From contig NZ_JALHLG010000028.1 in assembly GCF_022832375.1 (NCBI RefSeq), positions 1-54,198 of the forward strand: a stretch of 54,198 nucleotides of DNA, given 5' to 3'. This DNA is from Novosphingobium beihaiense (GTDB taxonomy: Bacteria > Pseudomonadota > Alphaproteobacteria > Sphingomonadales > Sphingomonadaceae). The position numbers were made by a program, and so were the translations under genes. A model generated the notes under the pieces. The model did no database searches and had not been told where the DNA came from. It saw only the letters and a program-made list of their open reading frames with translations. Of this stretch, positions 9,397-23,045 are shown piece by piece (position 1 is the first letter of the stretch; each line of letters starts with the position of its first letter).

Positions 9397-10743
9397 ATGG
9401 CCGAATACGATTACGACCTCTTCACGATCGGTGCCGGTTCGGGCGGCGTGCGCGCCAGCCGCGTGGCGGCGGCCCATGGCGCCAGGGTTGCGGTGGCGGA
9501 AGAGTTTCGGGTCGGCGGCACATGCGTGATCCGGGGCTGCGTGCCCAAGAAGATGCTCGTTTACGGCGCCCATTTCGCCGAGGATTTGGAAGATGCCCGC
9601 CACTTCGGCTGGGACATTCCCGAAGCCACGTTCGACTGGGTCAAGCTGCGCGATAACGTCCTTAACGACGTGGACCGGCTAAACGGCCTCTACACCCAGA
9701 CTCTGACCAATCACGAGGTGGAAATCTTCCACGAACGCGCGGTGATCACCGGCCCGCACGAAGTGACCCTGTCGAGCGGCGAGAAGAAGACCGCGAAGTA
9801 TATCCTCATCGCCACGGGCGCCCGCCCGCTGATCCCCTCCTTTCCGGGGCACGAACTGGGCATCACCTCCAACGAGGCGTTCCACCTCGATGCGATTCCC
9901 GGCCGGGCGCTGATTGCCGGGGCAGGCTATATCGCCAACGAGTTCGCGGGCATCTTCAACGAATTCGGCGCGAAGGTGACGATCATCAACCGTTCGGACC
10001 AGCTGCTGCGCGGCTATGACGATTCGGTGCGTGACCGCTTGCTGCAGATTTCGATCACCAAGGGCATCGACTTCCGCTTCAACGCCGAGTTCGAGAGTAT
10101 CGAGCAGAATGAAGACGGTTCGCTCAGGGTTTCGATGACGAACCATGATCCGATGGATGTCGATTGCGTGCTCTTCGCGACCGGCCGTGTGCCGAATATC
10201 GATGGACTAGGCCTTGAGGCCGCAGGCGTCGAAGTGGACGGGAAAGGCGCGATCGTGGTCGATGAGCACTCGAAGACCAGCGTCGATCACATCTACGCCG
10301 TGGGCGATGTGACCAACCGCGTGCAGCTTACTCCGGTGGCGATCCGCGAGGGGCAGGCTTTCGCTGACACGGTGTTCGGCGGCAAGCCTTCCACCGTGGA
10401 CTATTCCTGCATCCCGTCTGCCGTGTTCAGCCATCCGCCGATTGCGGCCGTCGGCATGACCGAGGGCGAGGCACGTGGAAAGCTGGGCTCTATCAAGGTC
10501 TACACCAGCGATTTCCGGCCGATGAAGAACGTCGTGGCCCACCGGGACGAACGTTCGCTCTACAAGATGATCTGCGATGCGGAGACCGATCAGGTCGTGG
10601 GCCTGCATATGATCGGCCCGGAGTCGCCGGAAATCATGCAGGCTGCGGCCATCGCCATCAAGGCGAAGCTGACCAAGGCCGATTTCGATGCGACCGTGGC
10701 GGTTCACCCGACGATGTCCGAGGAACTCGTACTGCTGAAGTGA
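9397..10743 (+). CDS. gor: Glutathione-disulfide reductase
   Basis: FAD flavoenzyme that reduces oxidised glutathione with NADPH. The FAD-binding motif IGAGSGGVRASR is near the N-terminus; the redox-active disulfide is GGTCVIRGCVPKK (C43, C48). An NAD(P) fold follows (IAGAGYIANEFAGI), then FAD site YAVGDV and the interface active site HPTMSEE near the C-terminus. The second ATG (9397) is preferred over that at 9391 because GAGGA at 9384-9388 lies 8 bases before it. The 448 residues match the family. Confidence 0.93.
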   Translation: MAEYDYDLFTIGAGSGGVRASRVAAAHGARVAVAEEFRVGGTCVIRGCVPKKMLVYGAHFAEDLEDARHFGWDIPEATFDWVKLRDNVLNDVDRLNGLYTQTLTNHEVEIFHERAVITGPHEVTLSSGEKKTAKYILIATGARPLIPSFPGHELGITSNEAFHLDAIPGRALIAGAGYIANEFAGIFNEFGAKVTIINRSDQLLRGYDDSVRDRLLQISITKGIDFRFNAEFESIEQNEDGSLRVSMTNHDPMDVDCVLFATGRVPNIDGLGLEAAGVEVDGKGAIVVDEHSKTSVDHIYAVGDVTNRVQLTPVAIREGQAFADTVFGGKPSTVDYSCIPSAVFSHPPIAAVGMTEGEARGKLGSIKVYTSDFRPMKNVVAHRDERSLYKMICDAETDQVVGLHMIGPESPEIMQAAAIAIKAKLTKADFDATVAVHPTMSEELVLLK

Positions 10744-10775
10744 TATCCGCCGGGCCGGGGTTTGCATGAATGGGT

Positions 10776-10793
10776 GAGGGGGGTATCCCCCTC
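10776..10793 (+). promoter_or_regulatory. Hairpin enclosing the ribosome binding site of the CtaG gene
   Basis: GAGGGGG (10776-10782) pairs perfectly with CCCCCTC (10787-10793) around a GTAT loop, and the start codon follows three bases later. The purine arm is the only Shine-Dalgarno-like sequence available, so the hairpin would hide it. This is direct sequence observation; control of translation is inference. Confidence 0.5.
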
Positions 10794-10795
10794 GT

Positions 10796-11851
10796 ATGCG
10801 AATTTCCCGATGGCTCGCCGCGATTCCTGTCGCGTTGCTTTCGACGCCTGCGCTGGCACACGGCGGGCATGTTCATGCGGACGCCAATCCTTGGACGCTC
10901 TGGCAGCTTTCGCCGGAAATCCTGCTGGGGCTTGTCGTCGCGGGGCTGATCTACTGGCGCGGCAGCCGCCATGGTCTCGTCGACGAGCGCTGGCGCATCG
11001 CGGCGTTCTTCGGCGGCCTTCTGGCGCTGTTCATTGCGCTGATCTCTCCGGTGGAGCGGCTGGCGGACCATATCTTCGCCGTCCATCAGGTGGAGCACAT
11101 GCTGCTGCGCACGGTGGCGCCGATGCTGCTGTTCCTCTCGCGCCCGCAGGCGGCTTTGGTGCGGGGGCTGCCGAATGGGGTGAGCCGGTTCTTCGCGGGC
11201 AGTGGCTGGTTGCGCAAGGTCCTCGATGTGTTGCGCTTTCCGCCGGTTGCGACCGTGCTGTTCCTGCTCGCGAGCTATTTCTGGATGCTGCCGCATTTTC
11301 ACGACATGGCCATCCTCGACGAGCCGATTCACTATATGTGGCATATCAGCCTGCTGGTGACGGGGCTGATCTTCTTCTCGGTGATCTTCGACCGCCGCAC
11401 CGCGCCGCAGGGGCCGGGGCTGGGGACACGGCTGGGCATGTTCGTCTTCGCGGCGCTCGGCAATATCTTGCTGGGCGCGTTCCTGACCTTCAAGACGGTG
11501 CCGCTCTACGATGCCTACATTGCGCTGGGGCATATGTGGCACGTTTCCATGCTCACCGACGAGCAGACCGGCGGCATCATCATGTGGATACCCGGCACCA
11601 TGATGTTCGCGGTCAGCGCCATCCTGGTGATCCACCGCTGGGGCAGCGAGGAAGACCGCGTTACCGCCCGCCGCTTGCGTACCGGGCGGGAGATGACGGC
11701 GGCCAGCGCCGGGGCGAACCGCACGCTGGCCTTTGGTCTTGCGGGCTTTGCGCTGGTGCTGCTGGCGATCGTCTTCAGCGTGGTCGCCATGATCGATCAC
11801 CCGCACAGCAAGGCGCATGACTTCGGAGCCGCCGGGCAGATGTGGGGCTGA
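10796..11851 (+). CDS. CtaG-type (caa3) cytochrome c oxidase assembly protein
   Basis: Polytopic membrane protein of 351 residues from the caa3_CtaG family, proposed to help assemble the oxidase copper centre. A signal-like segment (about 5-21) ends with a His-rich stretch AHGGHVHAD, a possible metal-binding tail. Further conserved histidines lie in [24 protein letters not shown] and LGHMWHVSM. About eight hydrophobic spans follow. No oxidase subunit genes adjoin it, so it is an orphan accessory gene here. It is distinct from the Cox11-type proteins also called CtaG. Confidence 0.85.
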   Translation: MRISRWLAAIPVALLSTPALAHGGHVHADANPWTLWQLSPEILLGLVVAGLIYWRGSRHGLVDERWRIAAFFGGLLALFIALISPVERLADHIFAVHQVEHMLLRTVAPMLLFLSRPQAALVRGLPNGVSRFFAGSGWLRKVLDVLRFPPVATVLFLLASYFWMLPHFHDMAILDEPIHYMWHISLLVTGLIFFSVIFDRRTAPQGPGLGTRLGMFVFAALGNILLGAFLTFKTVPLYDAYIALGHMWHVSMLTDEQTGGIIMWIPGTMMFAVSAILVIHRWGSEEDRVTARRLRTGREMTAASAGANRTLAFGLAGFALVLLAIVFSVVAMIDHPHSKAHDFGAAGQMWG

Positions 11852-11904
11852 TCGCAGGGCAGGTATCGGCCCGGCGAAAACCGCCGGAACGGCCACGCGA
11901 TTTG

Positions 11905-11924
11905 TTTTAATCGAGCGATTAAAA
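11905..11924. promoter_or_regulatory. Palindromic operator candidate upstream of pccB
   Basis: TTTTAATCG (11905-11913) and CGATTAAAA (11916-11924) form a perfect inverted repeat with a 2-base centre, AT-rich in a GC-rich context. A second inverted repeat, GGTTGA (11926-11931) and TCAACC (11942-11947), adjoins it, and TTGACC at 11928 could be a -35 box. The symmetry and length suit a dimeric TetR-type repressor. No regulator gene lies nearby, so the factor is unknown. Confidence 0.55.
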
Positions 11925-12002
11925 TGGTTGACCTCGGCGCATCAACCTGCCTTAGCGGTGCCAGCAATTCCTGCTGGAACCACTGCGGACAAGGGAAGCC
12001 TG

Positions 12003-13529
<1,527 letters not shown>

Positions 13530-13538
13530 CGCGGGGAT

Positions 13539-13568
13539 GGCACTCTTGCCGCAGGGCACGGGAGTGCC
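13539..13568 (+). other. Hairpin after pccB
   Basis: GGCACTC (13539-13545) pairs with GAGTGCC (13562-13568) in the 121-base gap between pccB and the thiolase gene. There is no T-run, so it is more likely an RNA-stability or attenuation element than a strong terminator. Confidence 0.35.
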
Positions 13569-13650
13569 GCTCCGGCGCCTATCACGGTCGGAACCCGGGC
13601 ATCATCGCCTTGTTTCCGGTCATAACTGAACAAGGGATTGGAAGCAGCTC

Positions 13651-14829
13651 ATGGAAGACATCTACATTGTCAGCGGCGTGCGCACGGCGGTCGGCGACTT
13701 CGGCGGTTCGCTCAAGAGTTTCGCGCCGTCGGATCTGGGCGGCATGGTCGCTACCGAAGCGCTCAAGCGTGCGGGCGTGGAGCCAGAGGCTATCGAGCAC
13801 ATCGTGATCGGCCAGGTCATGCCCAACAGTGCCCGCGACGAGATGCTCAGCCGCGTGATCGGCATCAATGCCGGAGTGCCGCTCTCCACCCCGGCGCTGA
13901 CGCTGAACCGCTTGTGCGGTTCGGGCGTGCAGGCGATCGTCTCCGCCGCGCAGATGATGAAGCTGGGCGAGGCCAGCGTTACGCTTGCGGGCGGCGCGGA
14001 ATCGATGTCGAACGTGCCCTATCACGACCACGGCGTACGCTGGGGCCGCAAGATGGGCGCGAACACGCAGGAAGATGCGCTGACGCTCGGTCTGTCGGAC
14101 GCCATTGGCGGCTACCATATGGGCGTTACGGCCGAAAACGTAGCCGAGCGGCATCAGGTCACCCGTGAGGATATGGACGCGCTGTCGGTCACGAGCCACC
14201 AGCGCGCCGCGCGCGCCATCGCCGAAGGCCGCTTCAAGGAGCAGATCCTTCCGGTCGAGGTGAAGACCCGCAAGGGCGTGACCGTGTTCGATACCGACGA
14301 GCATGTTCGGGCCGACACCACCATGGAAGTGCTCGGCAAGATGAAGCCGACTTTCAAGAAGGATGGTTCGGTCACGCCGGGCAATGCCTCGGGCATCAAC
14401 GATGCCGCCGCTGCCGTTGTCCTGGCGACCGGCAGCGAAGTGGAAAAGCGCGGGCTCAAGCCGATGGCGAAGATCGTCGCTTGGGGCCATGCCGGTGTGG
14501 AACCGGAATACATGGGCGAAGGCCCGATCAAGGCCGTGCCGATCGCGCTGGAGCGTGCAGGCATGACGCTTGATCAGATGGACGTGATTGAAAGCAATGA
14601 GGCCTTTGCCGCGCAGGCCGCTGCCTGTGCCAAGGTACTCGGCTTCGATCCCGACAAGGTGAACCCCAACGGTTCGGGCGTGAGCCTGGGCCATGCGGTC
14701 GGCGCCACCGGTGTGATCCTCACGATCAAGGCGATGTATGAGTTGAAGCGCATTGGCGGCAAGTACGGGCTCATCACCATGTGCATTGGCGGCGGTCAGG
14801 GCATTGCCATGATCATCGAGAACGTTTGA
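13651..14829 (+). CDS. Beta-ketothiolase (acetyl-CoA C-acyltransferase)
   Basis: Thiolase-fold enzyme of 392 residues. The nucleophilic cysteine is C89 in LNRLCGSGVQAI; the downstream active-site segments are NEAFAAQAAA, GHAVGATG (His) and the second Cys in CIGGGQG. In this setting it may cleave beta-ketovaleryl-CoA to propionyl-CoA plus acetyl-CoA, feeding the carboxylase, or run in reverse toward C4/C5 ketoacyl-CoA. Biosynthetic and degradative thiolases cannot be separated by eye. Confidence 0.9.
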   Translation: MEDIYIVSGVRTAVGDFGGSLKSFAPSDLGGMVATEALKRAGVEPEAIEHIVIGQVMPNSARDEMLSRVIGINAGVPLSTPALTLNRLCGSGVQAIVSAAQMMKLGEASVTLAGGAESMSNVPYHDHGVRWGRKMGANTQEDALTLGLSDAIGGYHMGVTAENVAERHQVTREDMDALSVTSHQRAARAIAEGRFKEQILPVEVKTRKGVTVFDTDEHVRADTTMEVLGKMKPTFKKDGSVTPGNASGINDAAAAVVLATGSEVEKRGLKPMAKIVAWGHAGVEPEYMGEGPIKAVPIALERAGMTLDQMDVIESNEAFAAQAAACAKVLGFDPDKVNPNGSGVSLGHAVGATGVILTIKAMYELKRIGGKYGLITMCIGGGQGIAMIIENV

Positions 14830-14851
14830 CGAATTTGGGGAGTATGCACCC

Positions 14852-15289
14852 ATGAAACTTGGACGCATGAACCACATCGGCGTTGCTACGCCCGATCTCG
14901 ACGCCTCGATCGCGTTCTACCGCGATGTGATGGGGGCCACCGACATTACCGAGCCTTTCGTGCTCGACAGCCAGAAAGTGCGCGTCTGCTTCGTCAATAC
15001 GCCGGGCGAGAACGGCACGGCGGGTACGCAGGTTGAGTTGCTGCAGCCCACCGAAGCGGACTCGGCCGTCGGCAAGTGGCTGGAGAAGAACCCGCTCGGC
15101 GGCCAGCACCACGTTTGCTATGAAGTGCCCGATATCCACGCGGCTAAGGCGTGGTTCGAAAGCAAGGGCAAGCGTGTGCTGGGTGAGCCGCGCATCGGTG
15201 CCCACGGCACTCTGATCTTCTTCGTCCACCCCAAGGACATGGGCGGCCAGCTCACGGAGATCATGGAAACGCCCAAGGAAGCCCACTGA
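14852..15289 (+). CDS. mce: Methylmalonyl-CoA epimerase
   Basis: Small vicinal-oxygen-chelate metalloenzyme that converts (S)- to (R)-methylmalonyl-CoA, the step between PccAB and the mutase. The 145 residues begin [16 protein letters not shown] with metal ligand H8. A second half carries [11 protein letters not shown], and the end [17 protein letters not shown] supplies the catalytic/metal glutamate region. It follows the thiolase stop by 22 bases, with GGGGAG as ribosome binding site, and precedes the mutase. Confidence 0.95.
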   Translation: MKLGRMNHIGVATPDLDASIAFYRDVMGATDITEPFVLDSQKVRVCFVNTPGENGTAGTQVELLQPTEADSAVGKWLEKNPLGGQHHVCYEVPDIHAAKAWFESKGKRVLGEPRIGAHGTLIFFVHPKDMGGQLTEIMETPKEAH

Positions 15290-15344
15290 CATTCACGACA
15301 GGCGCCCCAGGAGAGAACAGGGCGCCGGACCGAGGAACCGGATT

Positions 15345-17495
15345 ATGGCAGAGATCAACGACTGGAAGGCGCTGGCCGAAAAGGAAGTGAAGGGCAGGGA
15401 TCTGACCTGGAACACCCCCGAGGGCATTCCGGTCAAGCCGCTCTACACCGCCGAGGACGTCACGGCCGATCCGGGCCTGCCCGGCTTCGCGCCGTTCACG
15501 CGCGGCGTGAAGGCTTCGATGTACGCCGGGCGCCCGTGGACCATCCGCCAATACGCCGGTTTCTCAACCGCCGAGGAATCGAACGCTTTCTACCGCCGCA
15601 ATCTGGCAGCAGGCCAGAAGGGCCTTTCGGTCGCGTTCGACCTGGCGACGCACCGGGGTTATGATTCCGATCACCCGCGCGTGGTGGGGGACGTCGGCAA
15701 GGCCGGTGTCGCCATCGATTCCGTCGAGGACATGAAGATCCTGTTCGACGGCATCCCGCTCGACGAGATGTCGGTTTCGATGACCATGAACGGCGCGGTG
15801 ATCCCGTGCCTTGCCTTCTATATCATCGCGGCGGAAGAGCAGGGCGTCACGCCGGACAAGCTCACCGGGACCATCCAGAACGACATCCTCAAGGAGTTCA
15901 TGGTCCGCAACACGTATATCTATCCGCCCGAACCCTCGATGCGGATCATTTCGGACATTTTCGCATATACCGCGGATAACATGCCGAAATTCAACAGCAT
16001 TTCCATCTCTGGCTACCACATGCAGGAAGCCGGCGCGACGCAGGTGCAGGAACTGGCCTTCACCATCGCCGACGGTATGGAGTACGTGAAGTACGGCGTC
16101 GCCTCGGGCCTCGATATCGACAAGTTCGCCGGGCGCCTCAGCTTCTTCTTCGCCATCGGCATGAACTTCTTCATGGAGATCGCCAAGCTGCGCGCCGCGC
16201 GCACGCTGTGGCACCGTGCCATGACCCAGCTCGGCGCCCAGTCCGAACGGTCCAAGATGCTGCGCACCCACTGCCAGACGTCGGGCGTCTCGCTGCAGGA
16301 GCAGGACCCGTACAACAACGTCATGCGCACCACGATCGAGGCGATGGCGGCGATGCTGGGCGGCACCCAGTCGCTCCACACCAATGCGCTCGACGAGGCG
16401 ATCGCGCTGCCGACCGATTTCTCGGCCCGCATCGCGCGCAATACGCAGATCGTGATCCAGGAAGAGACCGGCATGTGCAATGTCGTCGATCCGCTGGGCG
16501 GCTCCTATTACATCGAGGCGCTGACCAAGGATCTGGTCGACAAGGCCTGGGAAATCATCGAGCGGGTCGAAAGCGAGGGCGGCATGGCCAAGGCCGTGGG
16601 CGCGGGCTGGCCCAAGGCGATGATCGAGGAAGCCGCAGCCGCCCGTCAGGCGCGCGTGGACAAGGGCGATGACGTCATCGTCGGCGTCAACAAGTACCGC
16701 CTCGCCGAGGAAGAGCCGATCGAGACGCTTGAGGTCGATAACCACAAGGTCCGCGAAGCCCAGATCGCCCGCATCAAGCGCACCCGCGAAAACCGTGACG
16801 AGGCGAAGTGCCAGGCCGCGCTCAAGGCACTGGCCGAAGGCGCGAAGGCGCCTGCCGGTCCGGGGGCAAACATGCTGGCGCTGGCCGTCGATGCCGCGCG
16901 CGAGCGTGCGACGCTGGGTGAAATCTCCGACGCAATGGAAGCCGCTTTCGGCCGCTACGGCACAACGCCGACCCCGGTGAAGGGCGTCTACGGCGGCGCC
17001 TATGCAGGCGACAGCCGCTATCAGCAGGTACTGAACGGCGTCGAGGCCGTGACCACCCGTCTGGGCCGCGCGCCCAAGCTCTTCGTCGCCAAGATGGGGC
17101 AGGACGGCCATGACCGCGGTGCCAACGTGATTGCCTCGGCCTTCTCCGACATGGGCTTCGATGTCGTGTCCGGTCCGCTGTTCCAGACGCCGGAAGAGGC
17201 CTGCAAGATGGCGCTGGACAACAATGTCGATGCGGTGGGCGCCAGTTCGCTGGCGGCCGGGCACAAGACGCTGATTCCCGAACTGATCGGCCATCTCAAG
17301 GAGGCCGGGCGCGCCGATATCAAGGTGGTCGCCGGAGGCGTGATCCCGCCGCAGGATTATGACTTCCTCAAGAAAGCGGGCGTGCAGGGCATCTATGGCC
17401 CCGGCTCGAACGTGGTCGAATGCGCCGCCGACATGCTGCGCCTGCTTGGCCACAATATGCCGCCGGTCGGTTCCGAGCTGGAATCGGCCGAGTAA
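15345..17495 (+). CDS. scpA: Methylmalonyl-CoA mutase, single-chain B12-dependent form
   Basis: Isomerises (R)-methylmalonyl-CoA to succinyl-CoA with adenosylcobalamin, feeding the TCA cycle. The 716 residues contain the substrate barrel ([42 protein letters not shown]) and a C-terminal B12 domain with D587-x-H589-x-x-G592, where H589 is the lower cobalt ligand, followed by the [13 protein letters not shown] segment. It is the homodimer-type chain that needs no small subunit. The G-protein chaperone MeaB is not in this cluster. Confidence 0.96.
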   Translation: MAEINDWKALAEKEVKGRDLTWNTPEGIPVKPLYTAEDVTADPGLPGFAPFTRGVKASMYAGRPWTIRQYAGFSTAEESNAFYRRNLAAGQKGLSVAFDLATHRGYDSDHPRVVGDVGKAGVAIDSVEDMKILFDGIPLDEMSVSMTMNGAVIPCLAFYIIAAEEQGVTPDKLTGTIQNDILKEFMVRNTYIYPPEPSMRIISDIFAYTADNMPKFNSISISGYHMQEAGATQVQELAFTIADGMEYVKYGVASGLDIDKFAGRLSFFFAIGMNFFMEIAKLRAARTLWHRAMTQLGAQSERSKMLRTHCQTSGVSLQEQDPYNNVMRTTIEAMAAMLGGTQSLHTNALDEAIALPTDFSARIARNTQIVIQEETGMCNVVDPLGGSYYIEALTKDLVDKAWEIIERVESEGGMAKAVGAGWPKAMIEEAAAARQARVDKGDDVIVGVNKYRLAEEEPIETLEVDNHKVREAQIARIKRTRENRDEAKCQAALKALAEGAKAPAGPGANMLALAVDAARERATLGEISDAMEAAFGRYGTTPTPVKGVYGGAYAGDSRYQQVLNGVEAVTTRLGRAPKLFVAKMGQDGHDRGANVIASAFSDMGFDVVSGPLFQTPEEACKMALDNNVDAVGASSLAAGHKTLIPELIGHLKEAGRADIKVVAGGVIPPQDYDFLKKAGVQGIYGPGSNVVECAADMLRLLGHNMPPVGSELESAE

Positions 17496-17511
17496 AAGGC
17501 GGGCCCGGCAC

Positions 17512-18318
17512 GTGTCACTCGGCTTCTCGGTAGAAGATCTGCTTCCCAGCGCACGGGTTTCCGGCCCGCTGCGCATGGGGCTGGTCAAGCTCGCCGAGAG
17601 CGCGTGGCTCGATCCGCAGCCCGATCTGGCCGCGCGCCAGGCGGCTTTCGATGCCCATCCCGAAAGCGTGATCGTGCGGCCCGAAGCCGAAGCGGGCATC
17701 GCCGAACTGGCCGGGCTGCTGGGCGTGGATGGCGGGCTTGAAGCCTGCGCGCGCTCGGTCTGGGAAGACCTGTGCGTGATGGTGCAGGATGCGCCCGGCG
17801 CGCCGTTCCGCCTCGGCGCGGCTGCCGTTGCGTTTCCCACCGACTGGCGGATTGCGGAGAAGATGGGGCAGGCCGTCCATCAGGTGCACGCGCCGATCCA
17901 CGGCTATGCCGAAAACCTCTCTGCCGGTGTCGACAAGTTCCTGAACGGCTTGCAGTCGTTCAACATCTTCGGGCGCACCAATGCCTTCGTCGTCGCCTCG
18001 GATGATCTTCGCTACATGCCCGAATTGCCGCCTGAACATCGCTTTGCCCATGTCACGGCCGACAATGCGGGCGAAACGCTGTTCGTGCGCTGCGAGCGTG
18101 AGGCGCTGCGCCGCTTGCCGAAATCGCGGGCGATCGTCTTTACCATCGGCATCTACCGCGCGCCGCTCGGGTCTTTGAGCGATGCCGCGGTGGCGCGTAT
18201 CGCGCAATCGGTGGGAGGCCTTCAGGCCGGGGAACTGGAACGGCGGGCCGCACCGCACTATGGAATGGCCTTGCAAGGCTATGCGGCGATACGCGCGGCC
18301 AACCGGCAGGCAGCCTGA
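17512..18318 (+). CDS. Heme-dependent oxidative N-demethylase alpha-subunit-like protein (PF11927/DUF3445)
   Basis: 268 residues from a GTG 16 bases after the mutase stop; AAAAGGCGGG upstream could be its ribosome site. Family landmarks from memory: FPTDWRIAEKMGQAVHQVHAPIHGY, the VDKFLNGLQ helix, FGRTNAF and the late CEREALRRLPKSRAIVFTI. Members related to HODM oxidise N-methyl groups of di- and trimethylamine using heme. No partner flavin or iron-sulfur subunit is adjacent, so substrate and electron donor are unknown. Its place between the mutase and metY suggests co-transcription with the propionate genes. The frame is open further upstream, inside scpA, but that part is a shadow. Confidence 0.7.
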   Translation: MSLGFSVEDLLPSARVSGPLRMGLVKLAESAWLDPQPDLAARQAAFDAHPESVIVRPEAEAGIAELAGLLGVDGGLEACARSVWEDLCVMVQDAPGAPFRLGAAAVAFPTDWRIAEKMGQAVHQVHAPIHGYAENLSAGVDKFLNGLQSFNIFGRTNAFVVASDDLRYMPELPPEHRFAHVTADNAGETLFVRCEREALRRLPKSRAIVFTIGIYRAPLGSLSDAAVARIAQSVGGLQAGELERRAAPHYGMALQGYAAIRAANRQAA

Positions 18319-18331
18319 GGAGGAGAGGATC

Positions 18332-19606
18332 ATGACCCACAAACTGGAAACAATGACCGTCCATGCAGGATGCGAGCCTGATCCCGCGACGAATGCCCGC
18401 ATTACTCCGATCTATCAGACGGCCAGCTATGTCTTCGACGATGTCGATCACGCCGCGCGCCTGTTCAATCTCGAAGAATTCGGGAACATCTACACCCGGA
18501 TCATGAATCCCACCAACGGCGCGCTGGAAGGCAAGATTGCCGCGCTGGAAGGCGGCGTGGCGGCTCTGGGCGTGGCATCGGGCCATGCCGCGCAGCTGGT
18601 GGTGTTTCACACACTGATGGAACCGGGCTGCGAGATCGTCGCGTCCAAGAAGCTCTATGGCGGTTCGCTCAATCAGCTTGGCCAGTCGTTCCGCAAGATG
18701 GCGTGGGAGACCGCGTTCGTCGATGCGGACGATCCGGCGAATGTCGCCGCCGCCATTACGGATAAGACCCGCGCGGTCTTCGTGGAGAGCCTTGCCAATC
18801 CAGGCGGTGTCGTCACCGATATCGCGGCCATTGCGAAGATTGCGCATGATGCTGGCGTGCCGCTGATTGTCGACAACACGCTGGCGACCCCGGCGCTGTG
18901 CCGCCCGATCGAACATGGCGCGGACATTGTCGTCCATTCGGCGACCAAATTCCTCAATGGCCATGGCAATGCCGTGGGCGGGCTGATCGTCGATTCCGGC
19001 AAGTTCGACTGGATGGCTTCGGACAAGTTCGCGACGATCAGCGAGCCCAACCCCAGCTACCACGGGATGAAACTGGGCGAGACGTTCGGCGATATCGCCT
19101 TCATCATCGCTTGCCGCACGCTAGGCCTGCGCGATCTGGGCCCGGCGATGGCGCCGATGAATGCGTTCCTGGCGCTGACTGGCATGGAAACGCTGGCGCT
19201 GCGCATGGAGCGGCACTGCGCCAACGCGCTGCATCTGGCGCAGTGGCTGCAGGCGCATCCCAAAGTGGCCTGGGTCAACTACGCGGGCCTGCCGGAAAGC
19301 CCCTATCACCAGCTCGCGCACAAGTACCTGGAGGGCAAGGGCGGTGCGGTGTTCACTTTCGGGGTGAAAGGCGGCTATGACGCTGGCGTGAAGCTCGTTT
19401 CGCAAGTGAAGCTGTTCAGCCATCTTGCCAATATCGGAGATACGCGCTCGCTGATCATCCACCCCAGTTCGACCACGCACCGCCAGCTTGAAGAAGGCGC
19501 GCAGATCGAGGCCGGAGCCGGTCCGGACGTCGTGCGCGTTTCGGTTGGCATCGAGCATATCGACGATATCGTGGCCGACCTGGCGCAGGCCCTGGAGCAC
19601 ATCTGA
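18332..19606 (+). CDS. metY: O-acetylhomoserine sulfhydrylase (aminocarboxypropyltransferase)
   Basis: PLP enzyme that replaces the acetyl group of O-acetylhomoserine with sulfide or thiol to give homocysteine or methionine. The 424 residues fit MetY; PLP binds K206 in [11 protein letters not shown], with [22 protein letters not shown] near the N-terminus and the MetY insertion [21 protein letters not shown] strong AGGAGG lies just before the ATG, 13 bases after the previous stop. A methionine gamma-lyase, which would yield 2-oxobutyrate and then propionyl-CoA, is less likely because it is usually about 25 residues shorter. Confidence 0.88.
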   Translation: MTHKLETMTVHAGCEPDPATNARITPIYQTASYVFDDVDHAARLFNLEEFGNIYTRIMNPTNGALEGKIAALEGGVAALGVASGHAAQLVVFHTLMEPGCEIVASKKLYGGSLNQLGQSFRKMAWETAFVDADDPANVAAAITDKTRAVFVESLANPGGVVTDIAAIAKIAHDAGVPLIVDNTLATPALCRPIEHGADIVVHSATKFLNGHGNAVGGLIVDSGKFDWMASDKFATISEPNPSYHGMKLGETFGDIAFIIACRTLGLRDLGPAMAPMNAFLALTGMETLALRMERHCANALHLAQWLQAHPKVAWVNYAGLPESPYHQLAHKYLEGKGGAVFTFGVKGGYDAGVKLVSQVKLFSHLANIGDTRSLIIHPSSTTHRQLEEGAQIEAGAGPDVVRVSVGIEHIDDIVADLAQALEHI

Positions 19607-19610
19607 ATTT

Positions 19611-20663
19611 ATGACTGAAGCCCCCCAGACAGAACCCCGTACCGACTGGACGCGCGAGGAAATCGCCGCGCTGTTCGATCTGCCGTTTACCGAGCTGGTT
19701 TTCCGCGCCGCCGAAGTCCACCGCGCGAACCACGCGGCCAACGAAGTGCAGCTTTCCACGCTGCTTTCGATCAAGACCGGTGGCTGCGCGGAAGACTGCG
19801 GCTATTGCTCGCAGTCGGTGAAGGCGGACAGCGGCGTCAAGGCGACCAAGCTGATGGACGTGCAGGCGGTGCTGCAGCGCGCGGCGCAAGCGGCCGATCA
19901 GGGCTCCACCCGTTTCTGCATGGGCGCCGCCTGGCGCAACCCCAAGGACCGCGACATGCCCGCCATCATCGAGATGGTGAAGGGCGTGCGCGAGATGGGC
20001 ATGGAAACCTGCATGACGCTGGGCATGCTGACGCCCGAACAGGCCGACATGCTCAAGGAAGCCGGGCTCGATTACTACAACCACAACATCGATACCTCGC
20101 CCGAACGCTACGATCAGGTGATCACCACACGCACGATGGAGGACCGTCTCGATACGCTCTCCGAAGTGCGCCGCGCCGGGATCAATGTGTGTTCGGGCGG
20201 CATCGTCGGCATGGGCGAGACGCGCGAGGACCGCGTGGGCTTCGTCCACACGCTGGCGACGCTGCCCGACCATCCGCAGTCGGTGCCGGTGAACGCGCTG
20301 GTGCCGGTCAAGGGCACGGTGCTGGGCGACATGCTGGCCGATACGCCGATGGCCAAGATCGATGATGTGGAATTCGTGCGCACCGTGGCGGTGGCGCGGA
20401 TCACCATGCCGCATTCGATGGTGCGCCTTTCGGCGGGCCGCGAGTCCATGTCCGAGATGACACAGGCGATGTGTTTCATGGCCGGCGCCAACTCGATCTT
20501 CACCGGCGACAAGCTGCTGACCGCGCCCAACGCGGGCGACGACACCGACGCGGCGATGTTTGCGCGGCTTGGGTTGAAAGCGATGGCCATCAGCGAAACG
20601 CAGGAGCAGGTGGACGCCTCGCGGATGCCGAAGGGCTGCGTGAAGATGGAACCGGCTGAGTGA
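19611..20663 (+). CDS. bioB: Biotin synthase
   Basis: Radical-SAM enzyme that inserts sulfur into dethiobiotin. The SAM-binding iron-sulfur cysteines are C59, C63 and C66 in [13 protein letters not shown]. Downstream, [20 protein letters not shown] and [10 protein letters not shown] are characteristic. The ATG is four bases past the metY stop; the frame runs further upstream but inside metY. Other bio genes are not here, so its position next to the biotin-dependent carboxylase genes looks selected rather than inherited from a bio operon. Confidence 0.96.
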   Translation: MTEAPQTEPRTDWTREEIAALFDLPFTELVFRAAEVHRANHAANEVQLSTLLSIKTGGCAEDCGYCSQSVKADSGVKATKLMDVQAVLQRAAQAADQGSTRFCMGAAWRNPKDRDMPAIIEMVKGVREMGMETCMTLGMLTPEQADMLKEAGLDYYNHNIDTSPERYDQVITTRTMEDRLDTLSEVRRAGINVCSGGIVGMGETREDRVGFVHTLATLPDHPQSVPVNALVPVKGTVLGDMLADTPMAKIDDVEFVRTVAVARITMPHSMVRLSAGRESMSEMTQAMCFMAGANSIFTGDKLLTAPNAGDDTDAAMFARLGLKAMAISETQEQVDASRMPKGCVKMEPAE

Positions 20664-20681
20664 CGTTGCCGCCTCGCTCCC

Positions 20682-20760
20682 GTCATCCCCGCGCAGGCGG
20701 GGATGACTCTGCCTTGTGGGACATTGCGGCGAAGCGGGGCTCTCGCCTGCGCGGGTACGA
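20682..20760. repeat. Composite dispersed-type palindrome between bioB and the small ORF
   Basis: GTCATCCCCGC (20682-20692) and GCGGGGATGAC (20697-20707) form an 11-bp stem with a GCAG loop. About 35 bases on, CTCGCCTGCGCGGGTACGA (20742-20760) resembles the other half of the same repeat type in sphingomonads (from memory). Together they fill most of the 109-base gap and could separate bioB expression from the downstream genes. Confidence 0.55.
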
Positions 20761-20772
20761 GGTTGAAGGGGA

Positions 20773-21023
20773 GTGAGCTACGGCGATGGCGGTAACAGTG
20801 ATCTCGCTAAGCACGTTGGCTGCATCGCCCTGGGACTGCTTGGTTCGGCATTTGTGATCATGATGTTGTTTGGCGCTGTAGCGGGAGATTGTGCGCCAAA
20901 CGCTGACGGAACGGGATGTGAGAATGATGGATCGATCAACTTCCTGATGTTTCCAGGGAGCCTGATCCTTCTGATCGGAATTGGAATTTTCGCCGCGTGG
21001 CGAGTGACGAAAGACAGGGACTG

Positions 21024-21024
<1 letters not shown>
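20773..21024 (+). CDS. Small two-span membrane protein, unknown
   Basis: 83 residues from a GTG preceded by GAAGGGGAG. Two hydrophobic spans (about 14-38 and 55-76) flank a short acidic loop with two cysteines (DCAPNADGTGCEND), likely periplasmic. Its TGA shares one base with the pccA ATG (TGATG), which supports real translation and coupling. Base composition is visibly lower in GC than the genes around it, so it may be a recent insertion into the cluster. I recognise no family. Confidence 0.6.

Positions 21025-23045
<2,021 letters not shown>

Noticed and set aside
15564..17840. 758-residue minus-strand open frame opposite the mutase
   Set aside because: Low-complexity shadow of scpA; the plus strand has conserved enzyme motifs throughout.
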